64,000 nt of DNA from the NCBI RefSeq assembly GCF_033958435.1, contig NC_134138.1, positions 80,090,298-80,154,297 of the forward strand. Direction: 5' to 3'. Every line of letters begins with the position of its first letter. Position 1 is the stretch's first letter. The notes beneath the pieces were generated by a model. It had not been told where the DNA came from. It saw nothing but the letters and a program-made list of their open reading frames with translations, and did not search any database. This DNA comes from Carettochelys insculpta. Taxonomy: Eukaryota; Chordata; Testudines; Carettochelyidae. Shown piece by piece: positions 1 through 11,625 of this stretch. The position numbers and the translations under genes were made by a program.

Positions 1-2254
1 GTATTATCTTCCCCCTTCTTCCCAACAAAAAATGGAGAGAGATTGAATTGGAGAAGCTGATTTAAGGACAGAGTCAGAGCCAGGATTAAAGCACAAATAT
101 TCCTAGCTTCCACTCCTGTGTGCCTCCAGAGTCTAGGCTGATCCAGGAGCTCCTGTAACTTCATTGCAGTTTTATCTGATTATTTATGGCCTGCCCTTTT
201 ATTTCATTTACAAATGTGCTACTTATTTAACAACATATTAATAACTATAACTTTAATCCTAGTGCAGCAGTCCCTGGACATATCAAATATGCATCAGTTA
301 ACCAAAGGGAGAAATAAAGAAAAGTGATTACCTTCTGGTAGAGGAGAAGAGGACAACAGGAAAGGGAATCACGACTAGTCTCAGATTCAAAGATGGACTC
401 ATGTTCCAGCAGCATGCATAGCTCTAACCTAGTTTTTACAATGAATACATTCATCAAAGCCAAATTTTAAAAAATAGTCCAAAATACTGGATTATGATCT
501 CAAGAAACCAGTGCCTGACAACGCTGAAAACACATAGATATGATGAGAGTAACATTAGTGGGCAATAACATTATTTATACAAAGCAAGCTTTGATTTCAT
601 AGATTTCAGACAAAACCTGTGTGTGTGTCTTCAGGTTTTGGTTTGAACAGAATTCCTCAAAACCTACATTTTTTTTGAATATTGATCTATCTCCTCTATA
701 TTTTCATTTTTGGTCTGAATTACTGATTGGCAAGAACTATTTGTGTAGTCTGACTAGTTTGTTCCAATCAACTCACATTGGAGTTACAAAGGGGATGGGA
801 GTTGTCATCTTTCTTTGTACAGATTTTCTTTTTTAAATTCCACTTTTAAGTAATGTCCACATTAAAGCAGGAAACCCGTGTTTGTAAAAATTCTTTCAGA
901 CTCATTGTGGTTTGAATAAAGGGTGAAATCTTGGCACCCTATTACTTCAGAGGATCAGGATCATACCCAGGATCTGTGTGGAACACCCACCTTTGTGATC
1001 TGGTTCAAGTACAAATGGCCATCTTTATCTATTTATGTGAAATCTGTGGCCAGAGAGATACAACTGGAATGCAGGGAACAGCAATCACATAACCTTTAAT
1101 TAGGAGTTCTGTGGGGAAGAGACTGAGATACAAGGTATCTTTTCTAGATGGGGAATTAAGAATTAGGGTCCAAACCCCCTGTTCACAAGTCCTTATAATC
1201 TCTTTTCAGGGTTCTTAGAGAGCAGAGTCTAAAGGGAGTATAATATGCTTCCACACACAGGGTTCTAGATGGAGACCCAACTTTAGACCCCTTGCTTCCA
1301 GACAGAGAACAGTAGAAATACTATCACTGCTCTCTAGTGAGCCTTCTGGGTGACTCAAGATGAAGGACTGACAGGCTCCCAGAGATAGAACCATTCACCT
1401 TTCCTATACCAGAAGATGATTGCAATGGCATGGGTCCTTCGAAGGTCCCAGCTAAGCCCCCTGGCTGACATAAGGGAGGCTATAATAGACGCCAGTGGGA
1501 GGAACATCCATTGCTCCCCCAGCCAGAAGCAGAAGCATATTTTTGGAGTAACTGCGAGAAAATAATGGAGGGAAACCCACCTATGGGAAGAAATGAGAAC
1601 AAAGCGTCCAAGGTACATATCAGAACATAGCTCAATTTGTAGAAGGTAAGAGAAATTTAAGTAAAGGAGAACTATTGTGAAAATACCCCAAAATATTTAA
1701 TGAATTGAAAATGAAAAATACAAACAATATAACTTTTCTTCCCCTCTGATGAGCAGGCTTTCTTATAAAATTGGGGAGGAAATGCATGTTGGCCACTTAG
1801 TTTGGGAAGTGACCAAGTCATTAGTTTTAGTTACTTGGCAGTAAGTTAAAGAGGGATTATGTTGTTGATGAATATAGTCAGCTATAGATTTTTTGGTCCT
1901 GTTTAACAGTGATACAATCTGTTTGGGATGCGCTCAAGATAATAATCTCCAGGAGAGGGTGTACTTCCGTCTTGTGTCATGGCAGGGAGAGAGCAACAAC
2001 TTAAACTATTGCGAAAGAAAAAAATCTTATTTCATTCAAATCCAAAAGAATATGTGCATCAACATACAATGCATTAGAATCTCTTTCTCAATCAGCTACA
2101 ATATAATTTATTTCTACTCTTCTATTTGTTCAAGATTTTGTAAAACACTTTTAATCAAACCTTTCTGTAATTTAAAACAAAGTTATTTTGCCTTTCATCT
2201 ATGGCTCTCAAAGACCTTTAGAATTAATAAACATCCCTGTAACTTGAGGATATA
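1..2254. other. Non-coding stretch, nothing recognised
   Basis: No splice-bounded conserved reading frame and no recognisable repeat terminus is seen here. The open frames present are short and have no domain-like composition. It is AT-leaning intergenic or intronic DNA. Confidence 0.5.
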
Positions 2255-2385
2255 GAGACTCTTTTCAGAGACAAGGTACAAAGAGATTAAATTATTTGCC
2301 CAAGGCCACATAGGAAATCTGTGGCAGAGCAATAAGAGATCCCAGGAGCCCTAAGTCCCAGTCAGCTGCTTTGACCATTAAACAT
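2255..2385 (-). repeat. CORE-SINE/MIR-like relic
   Basis: The stretch reads as the antisense of a CORE-SINE/MIR-type element. Recognisable phrases are gattaaattatttgcccaag, then ggccacataggaaatctgtgg, then cctaagtcccagtcagctgc. These correspond to the conserved core of amniote MIR-like SINEs. It is diverged, so it is an old insertion. Confidence 0.6.
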
Positions 2386-2632
2386 ACTTTTTCCCTCACA
2401 AGAAAAATGAATAAGTAAGCATAGTTCATAATCACTGCTACAACAAAGTTATTCATTCCACACACACCCCAAATTTTTGGCATTAACATTTTTAAAAATC
2501 ACTTTCACCTTATTAATGAGAACAAAGCTCCAAAGCAGCCATTTACCCAGATCTAAATAGGGTGGTTATAATGCTTGATAGAGAGTTGTTTCTGAAGGGC
2601 AGCTCTTTCCCAAAGCAGGTACCAATCCTAAG

Positions 2633-2653
2633 AGCCTCATCTACACTAGAGCA
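2633..2653 (+). repeat. Left terminal inverted repeat of Harbinger copy 1
   Basis: GCCTCATCTACACTAGAGCAC pairs with the complement of 5938-5959. The shared core is TCTACACTAG. Confidence 0.75.
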
Positions 2654-2985
2654 CGATTTCAAAAGGCGCCTTTTTGAAAATGACGAACTGAAAGATCGCC
2701 TTTCAAAACACAGCATCCACACACGATCAGAGACTGGCGCTTCTGATCTGCCCTTTCAAAACAGTGACCTGCTCTTTCAAAAGAGAGCATCTACACTGTC
2801 CCAAGTGCCCTTTTGAAAGAGGAGGCCAGGACATGTTACGGATGGGGTTGCATGGGGGACAAGCCCGTCCGGGGCTGCAGCCAGTCGCCCCTTTAAAGGG
2901 CCCCTCCCCAACAACCTCACCCTGCACAGCACAAGGCCTGCCAAGCTGCCACAAATCCAGCAGGCACCAGTGCACACAAGGCAAC

Positions 2986-3966
2986 ATGGATCAGCAACAG
3001 TAGCTTGAGCTACTTCTGGCCGTCACCGGTGCCGTGGCCACCCTCCATCTCCTGCTGGGGGGCTACCTTCCCCCCAGCACGGCCATAGAATCCCTGGACC
3101 CGTGACTCCTCTGGTGCACCCCGCCCCAGGTTCTCCACTGACTCTGGAGCTACCCCACCAGCTCCGAGTGGTGGGAGCACCTGGTCATGGGTGAATGGAA
3201 CGACAACACGTGGCACCGGAATTTTCTGATGTGGCGGCAGACTACCATGGAGCTCTGCCAGTGGCTAGCCGCTATGTTGTGGCATCAGGAGAACCGTATG
3301 TGGTGCGCCCTCCCGGTCAAGAAGAAGGTTGCAATAGCTGTCTGGAAACTGGCCACTCCAGACAGCTACTGCTCCATGGGCCACCAGTTTGGTGTGGGCA
3401 AGGCCACGGTAGGGGCAGTCGTCCTGGAAGTAAGGCAAACTCAGGCCACACCCCCACTGGAGAGGGGGATCTCGGGAAAGGGGGACTGTTGGGGACTGGG
3501 AGCCAGCAGGGCCCTAGGGGATTAGGGGGCCTGGAACTCTCCCCATGCCCTCGTAGGTGCATATGTCCTCCATCTCATGCAGGTGGTTCAGGCATTGAAC
3601 GCCATGCTCCTGCAAAAGGTGATCCATGGGGGGGAATCTGGATGCAGCCATCACTGGCTTCACAGCGCTCAGGTTCATGAACTATTTCAGCTCCCCGGAC
3701 TGGACCCACATTCTGATCCATGCCCCAGAATACAGCAAGGGGCCAACATATAAACAGGAAGGGGTACCACTCTGTGATGCTCCAGGCCCTGCTGCATTCT
3801 CCATATTATTGTGGAGAATAAGGAGGAGGCGTTCATGCAGTGGTGGGTGGCTGAGTACAGGCCAGGCTACCAACAGCCAGCTGCCTCCCCTAGCCACCAG
3901 ATCCACCGGGACAAGGTCCGCATACAGGAGACCCTCTGTGAGCACTTTGCTCAGGGGCCCCACTGA
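2986..3966 (+). pseudogene. PIF/Harbinger transposase pseudogene, copy 1
   Basis: This is the remnant of the endonuclease gene that cuts and pastes Harbinger elements. Exon 1 runs from ATG at 2986 to the splice donor GTAAGG at 3430. It holds the helical N-terminal region (LWHQENRMWCALPVKKKVAI, then GHQFGVGKATVGAVV, typical of PIF transposases). Exon 2 follows the acceptor CATGCAG at 3582 and ends at TGA 3964-3966. It starts with a match to the region before the first catalytic Asp (AITGFTALRF, DWTHILI), then jumps directly to the family's C-terminal tail (RDKVRIQETLCEHFAQ). About 150 residues holding the second Asp and the Glu are missing. In-frame stops lie at 3001 and in the region before 3120. 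The gene is dead. AATAAA follows at 4073. The order of parts and the family call are clear; the exact exon ends are inferred. Confidence 0.8.
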
Positions 3967-4072
3967 TCACTGCCCTGGCTACTCCCAGTAGGTCCCCCAC
4001 ATGCTCCCCTTCCCCCATTCACACTCCCTGTCACCACCCCCCAAGCACACAACACACAGGGGTTGTGGGGAA

Positions 4073-4078
4073 AATAAA
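4073..4078 (+). terminator. Polyadenylation signal of the copy 1 transposase
   Basis: AATAAA lies 107 bases after the transposase stop codon, in the short space between the two convergent genes of the element. Confidence 0.55.
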
Positions 4079-4369
4079 GTGTATTATGTTTAACAAATCT
4101 GTGCAGTTATTAACATCAACATAAAACAGAACCATATAACTATATATACACGGGGAAGGGGGGCAAACTATTTTAATTAGGGCAGGGGACATGGGTGCAC
4201 CTCATCGGGGGCCTTTTTGCAAGGAAGGGGAGCATGTGGGGGACCATGTTGTCAAGCCATGCTATCCCCAGGATCCACGGCTTCTCCTGGTTTGGAGTCC
4301 CTGGCGGGGTGGAGAGGCTGGGGAGGTAGGGCCAGGGGTCCGCCTCAGCTGGGGGATCAGGCTCGACGG

Positions 4370-5540
4370 GGGCCACTTTACAACCCCCTCCCACTGCCCC
4401 TCCTGCTGCCCTTCCAGGGGACTGCAGATGGAAGGGCAGCAGGAGGGGGCAGCCGGGCTAGGAGCTCCTGGAAGGTGCCCAACATGTCCCTGAGAGTCCC
4501 CATCAGCTCCTCCCAGGCTGCCCACCGACAGGCCACCTTGGCCTCCTCCAGGTGAAGCCACCATTCCGGGACCTCAACCTAGCACCGGATGGAGGCAGTA
4601 AGGTGGAAGTCCTCTGTGTGCCGCCTCTTGCCCCTCCTGGAGTGGGGACACCCTGCTGCCAGTGATCAGGCTGGCTGGTTTCTGTCTCTTGCCTCTGGTG
4701 GGGTGTCTGGAACCATGAAGGCTGCAAGGTTCTCCTGGACTTTCATGGTGCAGCTGCAGGAATGTAAAAGCAGAGACGGACAGGCCATGAGTTCTGAAAA
4801 CCTGCCCTGTGGGCCACACCTCTCATCCTCCCCATGGGTAGCAGGTCCCAATCCCTCATCCAACAGCAGGGTGGCCTTGAGGGATCAAGGGTGGGAAAGA
4901 GGTCCCTGGCCTCGGGAGGGTGACTGCCTTGCTAGGTCTGGCCCTGCCCACTCCCTCCCCCACTCCCCCGGGAATGGGCTGCAACTCTGTCTATGAGAGT
5001 GGGTGCTGAAGGCCACTGGCAGCCATGATTCCATCCCAAGGGCCACAGCCCAGCTGGGCTGAGGCTGGCCAGAGTCTGCAGGGGGTGGTGAGTCCCTGTG
5101 GCATGTATAGCGCCCCTGACCTTTGATCCAGGGGTGTGCACCCTGTCATATACTTACCAGAGGGTCCACCACCAAGGTCAGGGGATGTCCAACTGGCAGA
5201 GGCACGGCTGGAGGAGCAGGAAGGGAGGTTGATGACCAGCTCACCCTCCTCACTGGCCCACTCTGGAGCTGGCTCTGGGGCCAGTGTGGTGGGGCTGGCC
5301 ATGGGTCCCACCCCCTCATATTCCCCAGGTGGCCAGCCAGGGAAAAGTTCCTGCATTCCACTGCTTTGTGCCCATTTCCCGTAGGACCACCTCCTTCTCC
5401 TGCCAGAAGCCCAGGAGGTCCCTGAGTTCATGCTCAGTCCAGGAGGGAGCTTGTTTTTTCCCTGGCTGGCTGGAACTCTGAGTCCTGGGCATGCTCAGAG
5501 GAGGGCCCTGGGGCTCCTCACATGCTTGGCTGCTGGCCAT
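4370..5540 (-). pseudogene. Myb/SANT-like DNA-binding protein pseudogene of Harbinger copy 1
   Basis: This is the partner gene of the element, read on the minus strand. Exon 1 begins near ATG 5540 and includes APSWTEHELRDLLGFWQEKE, the first helix of the Myb/SANT-like domain. In this family the protein binds element DNA and helps bring the transposase to it. Soon after (QWNAGTF) the frame shifts and most of the Myb domain is missing. The text resumes in another frame with an acidic, serine-rich tail (EEGELVINLPS, TSPDLGGGPSG) and a good donor, GTAAGT, at 5157-5152. Exon 2 follows an acceptor near 4754 and runs through the C-terminal helix region (LMGTLRDMLGTFQELLARL). The lower boundary is approximate. 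Neither a full DNA-binding domain nor a continuous frame survives. Confidence 0.7.
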
Positions 5541-5937
5541 GGTGTTCCAGGAAGTGCTGCGGGTCTCTCTGGGGCATGCAGGGACAGCACATGCAATGGC
5601 TGCTGCCTGCACGCTCTTAGCTTCCTGCAATGGGGTTTCTGGGTCCGTCTGGGCTGCTGCATGCACAGACCATAGAGCCCCACAGGCACCGAGCAGCACG
5701 TCTCCATGTCCTAGCTGGCTGATGCCATGGAAGACCTGCTGTTTCGAAAGAGCAGGTGGCGGAGCATCTCTACGTTTTCTTTCAAAACAGCCTTTCAAAA
5801 GGGGCAGGGCTTTTCCTATTTCCAGTTAGGAAGAGCAAAAGCTGGGGCACATTCCTTTGATTTTCTTTTCAAAAGAACATGCTGTGTGTGTAGATCCTCT
5901 GCGCTCTCTTTTGAAAGAGGGTCTGAAATTTCAAAAG

Positions 5938-5959
5938 TGCTCACTAGTGTAGATGCAGC
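5938..5959 (-). repeat. Right terminal inverted repeat of Harbinger copy 1
   Basis: The complement reads GCTGCATCTACACTAGTGAGCA, matching the left terminus at 2633-2653 apart from a small indel near the inner edge. Confidence 0.7.
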
Positions 5960-6220
5960 TGTGGTGTTTACTACAACAGAGGATACGGCCAAGAAGAAAC
6001 TCCAGTAAAGTAGCATGTGTCCTCTTTACTGTATTTTGCCCTTGGCTTGCACGGATCACCTGCTCACAGTTATATGTATTGGTTTGCATTATGCAACATT
6101 TTCCACAAGCCTCCTAATTGTATTAAGTAACTGTGAACTATGCACAGTTGAGCCAAGATCTGCCTCCCGGTATTTAGCTGGCAACTCCTGTGGGATCATT
6201 TCATTTATCACTGAAATATA

Positions 6221-6585
6221 TTAATTCATTTGCAAATTTGACACCATCACTCAAGGATTCAACAAAGACAGGGAATGGCTGGCCAACTACAAAAGCAGTT
6301 TGTCCTCTCTTGGTGTTCACACCTCCACATCAGCTGCTGGAAGTGGTCCACATCATCCCTGACTGAACTGACTTCGTCAACTCTGGCCTGCCTCTTGATT
6401 TAGTACTCCCTTCTTTTTATGAGCCTGTATAATTAGACCTGCCTTGGAACCTCCTTTCCAATGCATCTGACAAAGTGGGTCTTTGCCAACGAAAGCTTAT
6501 GCTCCAAAAAAGCTGTTAGTCTATAAGGTGCCACAGGACTTCTTGTTGTTTTTGCAGATACAGATTAACACGGCTGTCCCTCTGA
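6221..6585 (+). mobile_element. Penelope-like element (PLE), 5'-truncated 3' end
   Basis: The insertion is flanked by an exact 12-bp duplication CACTGAAATATA (6209-6220 and 6586-6597). It starts inside the last part of the PLE coding frame, with FNKDREWLANYKSS and LGVHTSTSAAG recognisable. That matches the C-terminus of the better-preserved PLE at 40.1 kb. It then runs through the shared 3' segment GTCTATAAGGTGCCACAGGA to the end CCTCTGA. Only the extreme C-terminus of the protein is present, with no catalytic domain. Confidence 0.85.
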
Positions 6586-6597
6586 CACTGAAATATA

Positions 6598-8794
6598 GCA
6601 GCCTTCAGGAAGCAAACCTGTATGGCTTATCTCTGGGCCAGAATGGTATTTGTGGCATTCAGCAATACATTGTTATACAAACTAGTATAGTCCCCACATA
6701 TAAACTTCTGGTCTATATTGCTATTTTTCCCAACTCCATGTGTGTTCAGATCCAGGTTATGGTCTGTGTCTGTCTATGATACAAACCCTTTTGCTTTCCA
6801 CTGAAGGAAAAAACAGGAAACATTTACCATGAGCTTAAAGAGCAGAAACATTTGCTCATCACCAGTGGTTTATTGGCTGGTTTTGGCAGCTCACAATTTG
6901 CTCAACACTGGTTCTTAACTAAACTCAGTGGGGAGTCACTTAGCAGGTCTTGGGAAGAGAATTTTGGCTACTCAAAAAAGGCACACAAATACAATGAAGG
7001 AAATTGTTGGAACATTTCTGATAAGAATCCAACCCTATTAAATCCTGCATATTGAAGAGAAAAATGAGTGTACTTTTTTTCACTGGGGCCTCCAGAAGTC
7101 ATGCTTTTGAGGTATAACAACCTCACTCTTTGAAGTTGCATACAATATCCTTCCCATCACATCATCAAGCCTTAGAAAGAGCAGACCAAACATGTTCCTA
7201 ACACTGTTGTTTGGACTTAATAGGAAGTGCTGGGATTCAAACTTGGATTCAACAATTGTTCGTTTACTCTTTGTTTATTTGAGAAGCAAGAAAACTCGTA
7301 AATAATGAATCTCATTTCAAAGATACCCTGGCAAAGCGCTGTTGCAGTTTTATATAATCTATCTATTACAAAACATGCATGATGAGGACACACATAATTA
7401 AGATAACACATTATCATCACAACACCCATGTGTCATATTCAGCATGATACTCAGGAATTAAAAGTATCTGACAATTTAGTGTCTCTCTCTTTATTTGTCA
7501 AAAAACCCATTTATCAGAGAAAACTGCAATTTCTGTGCACAGGGGGAGTGACCTAAGAGGAACACAAGCTCAAAAATATTTATGAATACAAAGACAGTAG
7601 ATTAAATAACCCTATCACAGGCAAAATCATTTGGCTATGGATGCAAATGATTGCCATGGGTTTTATTAAGAAAATTAGAGAACCTGGAATATTTGTTTCA
7701 GGTTGTTCACAGACATTTAAACCCCATTTGTCAGCCTTAGTACGCCAAAGATACCTCCACTGCTTCTTATAAGTGCATTTTGCATCTGAATTTTATCACC
7801 TATGTGTGGCTTGAGCAGAACTGTGGATTAACATATATCATGTATGAAGCACAGCATAATGAAGGAACTTAATTATAGTTATCCCTCCATGTACAAAAAG
7901 GGCCATTTCTTTGTTGCATTTTTTATTAAGGCATGATCCAAAGGTCCAGTGACATGTCTTCGTTCCAATGGACTTCAGACCAGGCTCCTTATCCTAGCTA
8001 TGCTTTGTAAAAGAGATATATTTCAAAACATGACGACGAAATGGTACAGAAGCCTGTCTGTGGTCTCTAATGATCCTGATTGTGCAGGGTGCAACTGATT
8101 GCCTCATCCAATGCACTGGCAAGCAGATCTTTAGCTACGGTTGCCAATTTTCCAGGACTGTTAACCTTTAATTAAAGATTATGTTATGTAATGGAACCTT
8201 CCAACCAAAACTGGCAAACCTTTCCTTAGCTGGGGTAAGTTGTCAAAGCTCCACTGATTTTGTTACAGAAGTCAATAAGAATTATGGGTCTTCAGAGCCC
8301 TGCATGGAGGTCTCAGCAAGACTGGATGTTCACCATTTGTTCTAACACTCACGGAAGGATGGCCTTCACAAGATAATACAACAGGAAAGAATGTATGGAC
8401 AAAACTATAAGAAGGATAATGGTTTGAAGAAAACAGGCCTACTTCTCTGAGTTATTTGTACGCTTTGTATTACCATAGCTGCTGTTAAATTCGGAAAGAG
8501 GGATTTCAAGTGTGCTTCTTTAAATTGTGAAAAAACTGACTTTTTGAAAAATGGAAGTGTGATGTACTCGGTTTGGGGAGGATTAGTGAGGGGATGATGA
8601 CTAGATCCTTGGGTACAGGGCAAAACTAGAGAGCTCAGATTTTTCATTTATGACAGGAAAAGTCTCAAAATGGTTAGAGGGTCAGTTCAGGTTATGCAGC
8701 CAAAGTTGCCAGCGTCTATCCAAACCACTTGAGCCAACAAATTTGGGTTGGAAACTGTGTAAGAACAGTCTTTGATTAGACTTGGCCACTCTGA
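6598..8794. other. Non-coding stretch, nothing firmly recognised
   Basis: There is no exon-like reading frame and no repeat with identifiable ends. Short open frames are not conserved-looking. Part of 8120-8240 has a repeat-like flavour but I cannot assign it. Confidence 0.45.
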
Positions 8795-9030
8795 CTTCCA
8801 AAGGGATGGTCTTGTGGTTGATGCACTGGACTGAGCTCCTCAAACTGTGGGATCAAAAACTGCCTATGCCACAGGCTTCCCGTGTGACCTTGGGCAAGAA
8901 ATTTAATCTCTATACCTCAGTTTGTGACTCTGTGAAATGATGCTAATTTTCCCTACCTCAATGACAGGTTATGAAGTCAAATATTTCAAGGTTGTGAAGT
9001 TCTCAGATACATATTTATTAGGACCCCATC
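8795..9030 (+). repeat. CORE-SINE/MIR-like element, sense orientation
   Basis: A tRNA-like head (GGTCTTGTGGTTGATGCACT) is followed by the CORE-type body (GTGTGACCTTGGGCAAG, then TACCTCAGTTTG, then CCCTACCTCAATGACAGG). The order is that of MIR-family SINEs. It is diverged and presumably inactive. Confidence 0.65.
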
Positions 9031-11309
9031 TCTGCTTTAAGCGAGTGAATGAATAACTAGACAAATAGTCCTAGCCCCAATGTGAAACTGCAGAGATCAC
9101 ATAGAATTGGAAAGCAAAGGGGAAATGCAAACTTAATATTTCTGTATCTTCAAAAGTTCCCATTTGGTTTGATTCTAAAAATAGGTAAAAGCCCAGAAAT
9201 GAATTCCTATTTGTTTCCCCCTCAGTCTGCTTTGCTAACATCTAGATTTTCAATTTCAGAAGCACTTACCACATATTTAAACTCTGGGACAAAATATGTG
9301 ATCAGTCTTTCCATACACACACCAGTTTTCCCCATGCCTATATTTGATTTCGACATTTAACAACAGCCTGCACTTACCTAAAAGCCACCCACATACTGCA
9401 ATGTGACTGCATACGTTTTTAATTTGTTTTTTTGAATTACACAAATACGCTCTGCAGCACTCTGGGTCTTACTCCAAAAGGCTGTGTGGCAGAATCCTGC
9501 AACACCTGAACAATTATTTGTATAATGAAATAGGCCAATGAATTTTGAAAGTATCAAATAATATTATTCTTTGTAAGAAGTGTCACACTTAAGATATGGA
9601 ATAAAAATCTGTGCCACAAACTTTAAAACCTCCCCCAGCTCTTCTGTTTATTATTCATGAGCTGCACTATCCTAGGATGGGGAGACATGTATCGTCAAAG
9701 AGATATCTTGAACATACTAGATTTAATTAAACAGGCAACCTAAATAAGCAATGGATTGTTTTCAGTGAGTTGTTCCAATTTAAATGTTAGGTTTCTATAT
9801 ACTATATCTTTTTTTAATCTCTCATTGAAATTAACAGTGCCAGCTTTTCAAACTTAGGAATCTATGTCATCATACAAGCAAATGATGTGCTCTCAGGCCC
9901 CCTTACTCCTACTGAAATAGCTGTAAAAGCACCTTTATATGCCGTCAACTACTCCATATGCAGACATGCATACAAAGTTTACATGAACTATGCTTTTTTT
10001 GCTGGCTTGACTTAAATTCTTCATTTTCAAGTATAGTGCCCGTGATTTGCCTCATTTCTGCTACTGCTTGGTGCTAGAAGGATCGTCTTTATGAAGAGAA
10101 GGTGATGTGAAAACCATGCGTGTTCTTCCAGAAGAAAATAAAATCTTCTTTTTGCAAAACATTTATCTCCCTGTGTATCGCACAAACTTCACAGCCTTGT
10201 GCATCAGATTGAGTAATTTTGCATTCCTGGGATCTAAGCTTAGTATCCTCTCAATAAAGTGCCAGAAGGAAAAAGCACTCCAACTCACAAAATGAGGAAT
10301 TATTTCAGAGGGTGCCAGCAGAGAGAATTTGCTGATATTAAGGTAAATCTTCCCACAGACACACTAAAGAATAATTTTATATATTAAGTATTCTGGGCAG
10401 ACAAAAGAGTTCCCACTTACGTATGCATGCAGGTCACAGAAGCATGGCTATGCTTCTGTGACTTGAACACATCCGTAACTTGACAGTGCCATATCCCTTT
10501 CCAAGCAGTACATGTCAGCATTCTGTACCCTGTTCTGTTGAAGTGTTTGCCACAAAAACTCTGAACTCACAATGGTTCCTGTTCACTTCACTGACCAGAG
10601 ACAAATCAGACCTAATAAACTTGCCATGAAATATACATATATACACTTCTTTGGATCAATTATTTCCCTGTTAAAGGATGTTACTGTGTAATACAGCTTT
10701 AAGCTTTCAACTTTGTCATATTTTCTAAACTACGATCTCTTCGATTTACTTTCAGTTGTGTGACATTCCCCTTTACTGGAGTGAAAGCATGCAATAGCTA
10801 AACAATGTGGTTTGGATTTAGTGTTCCCATGCATCATGATGAAAATGTTTGTCTCAGCAATAGTGTCGTTATTGTTACTTGGAACAGCTGCTCTATCATC
10901 TCTTTAAACTGAGGAAAACAAAGCATCCCCTTTCCTTACTATTTCACGAGTAGAGAATACAAAACAAGGCCCCCCAACAGAAGGTTTATGATTATGACAT
11001 GTTCTGTACCTGGTTTTCTCCCAACACAAAGAAAGCAGCAACAACAAAAAACTGTGTTGCAAATACAACTGCAGTTTGGTTCCCTCTGTTCGTAGCACCT
11101 TTGCCTCTACGACAGAAGGTTATCAGAAGTTCAAGCTCCAGACTAAAGCTTGGACTCCTCTGTGAAGTGCATCAGTGGACATCAAAGGTGTCCTCTAAAT
11201 GGGAAGCCAAACAGACATTTCTAGTGGCTGCATAACTGAAGGTTAAGTAGTTCAGTGCACTCCCTGTAAATATCAGAGGTTAAGTCTTGTATCCTGGTCT
11301 AACTGCCTA
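9031..11309. other. Non-coding stretch, nothing firmly recognised
   Basis: AT-rich DNA without a supported gene. A short complementary pair, gtcacagaagcatggctatg and gcttctgtgac, lies near 10435-10462, but no element boundaries were found. Confidence 0.45.
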
Positions 11310-11625
11310 CAGGCTGAACCTCTCTAATCTGAAACTCTCTCATCCAGTAATATCCATAATCCAGCATGATTTTACTGAGCCAGATGACCACTTATCATGA
11401 ATGTGGCCAAATTTCTCATGATCCCATAAAGTTTGTTTCCAGCCACCCGTCCTGCTTCTTAGTGTTCTGTGCTGTTATTTAGCTGTAATTTACCCCTAAA
11501 TGTCTTCTAAGAGCCCAGTGAGCAGTGGAAATGTTGGTAAGATGCTAGATAATATTGACCTGCCGTGGTCCTGCAGATTCTCTTGGCTGGCATCGGCCAA
11601 GTCCCGAGTGTTCCAGACAACCTGT
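11310..11625 (+). mobile_element. Short TIR element (MITE), copy A
   Basis: It begins ACAGGCTGAACCTCTCTAAT and ends with a decayed complement, ACAACCTGT. The first 190 bases match, in reverse orientation, a second copy nested in a CR1 at 34180-34508. Shared text includes TTATCATGA and GTTATTTAGCTGTAATTT. It has no coding capacity. The superfamily is unassigned. Confidence 0.6.

Larger units (their letters stand above)
2633..5959. mobile_element. PIF/Harbinger DNA transposon, copy 1 (defective)
   Basis: An element of about 3.3 kb bounded by inverted termini: GCCTCATCTACACTAGAGCAC on the left and its near complement GTGCTCACTAGTGTAGATGCAGC on the right. It carries two genes pointing at each other, a PIF-type transposase on the plus strand and a Myb/SANT-like gene on the minus strand. 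That is the standard coding pair of vertebrate Harbinger elements. Both terminal regions are packed with copies of CTTTCAAAAG or its complement. Both genes have large internal deletions and stops, so this copy cannot supply its own proteins. I could not assign a clean 3-bp target duplication. Confidence 0.85.

Noticed and set aside
4191..4564. Several 100-codon frames on both strands in the GC-rich middle of Harbinger copy 1
   Set aside because: Overlapping frames produced by GC-rich exon 2 of the Myb gene. Only the minus-strand frame with the C-terminal helix text fits the family.
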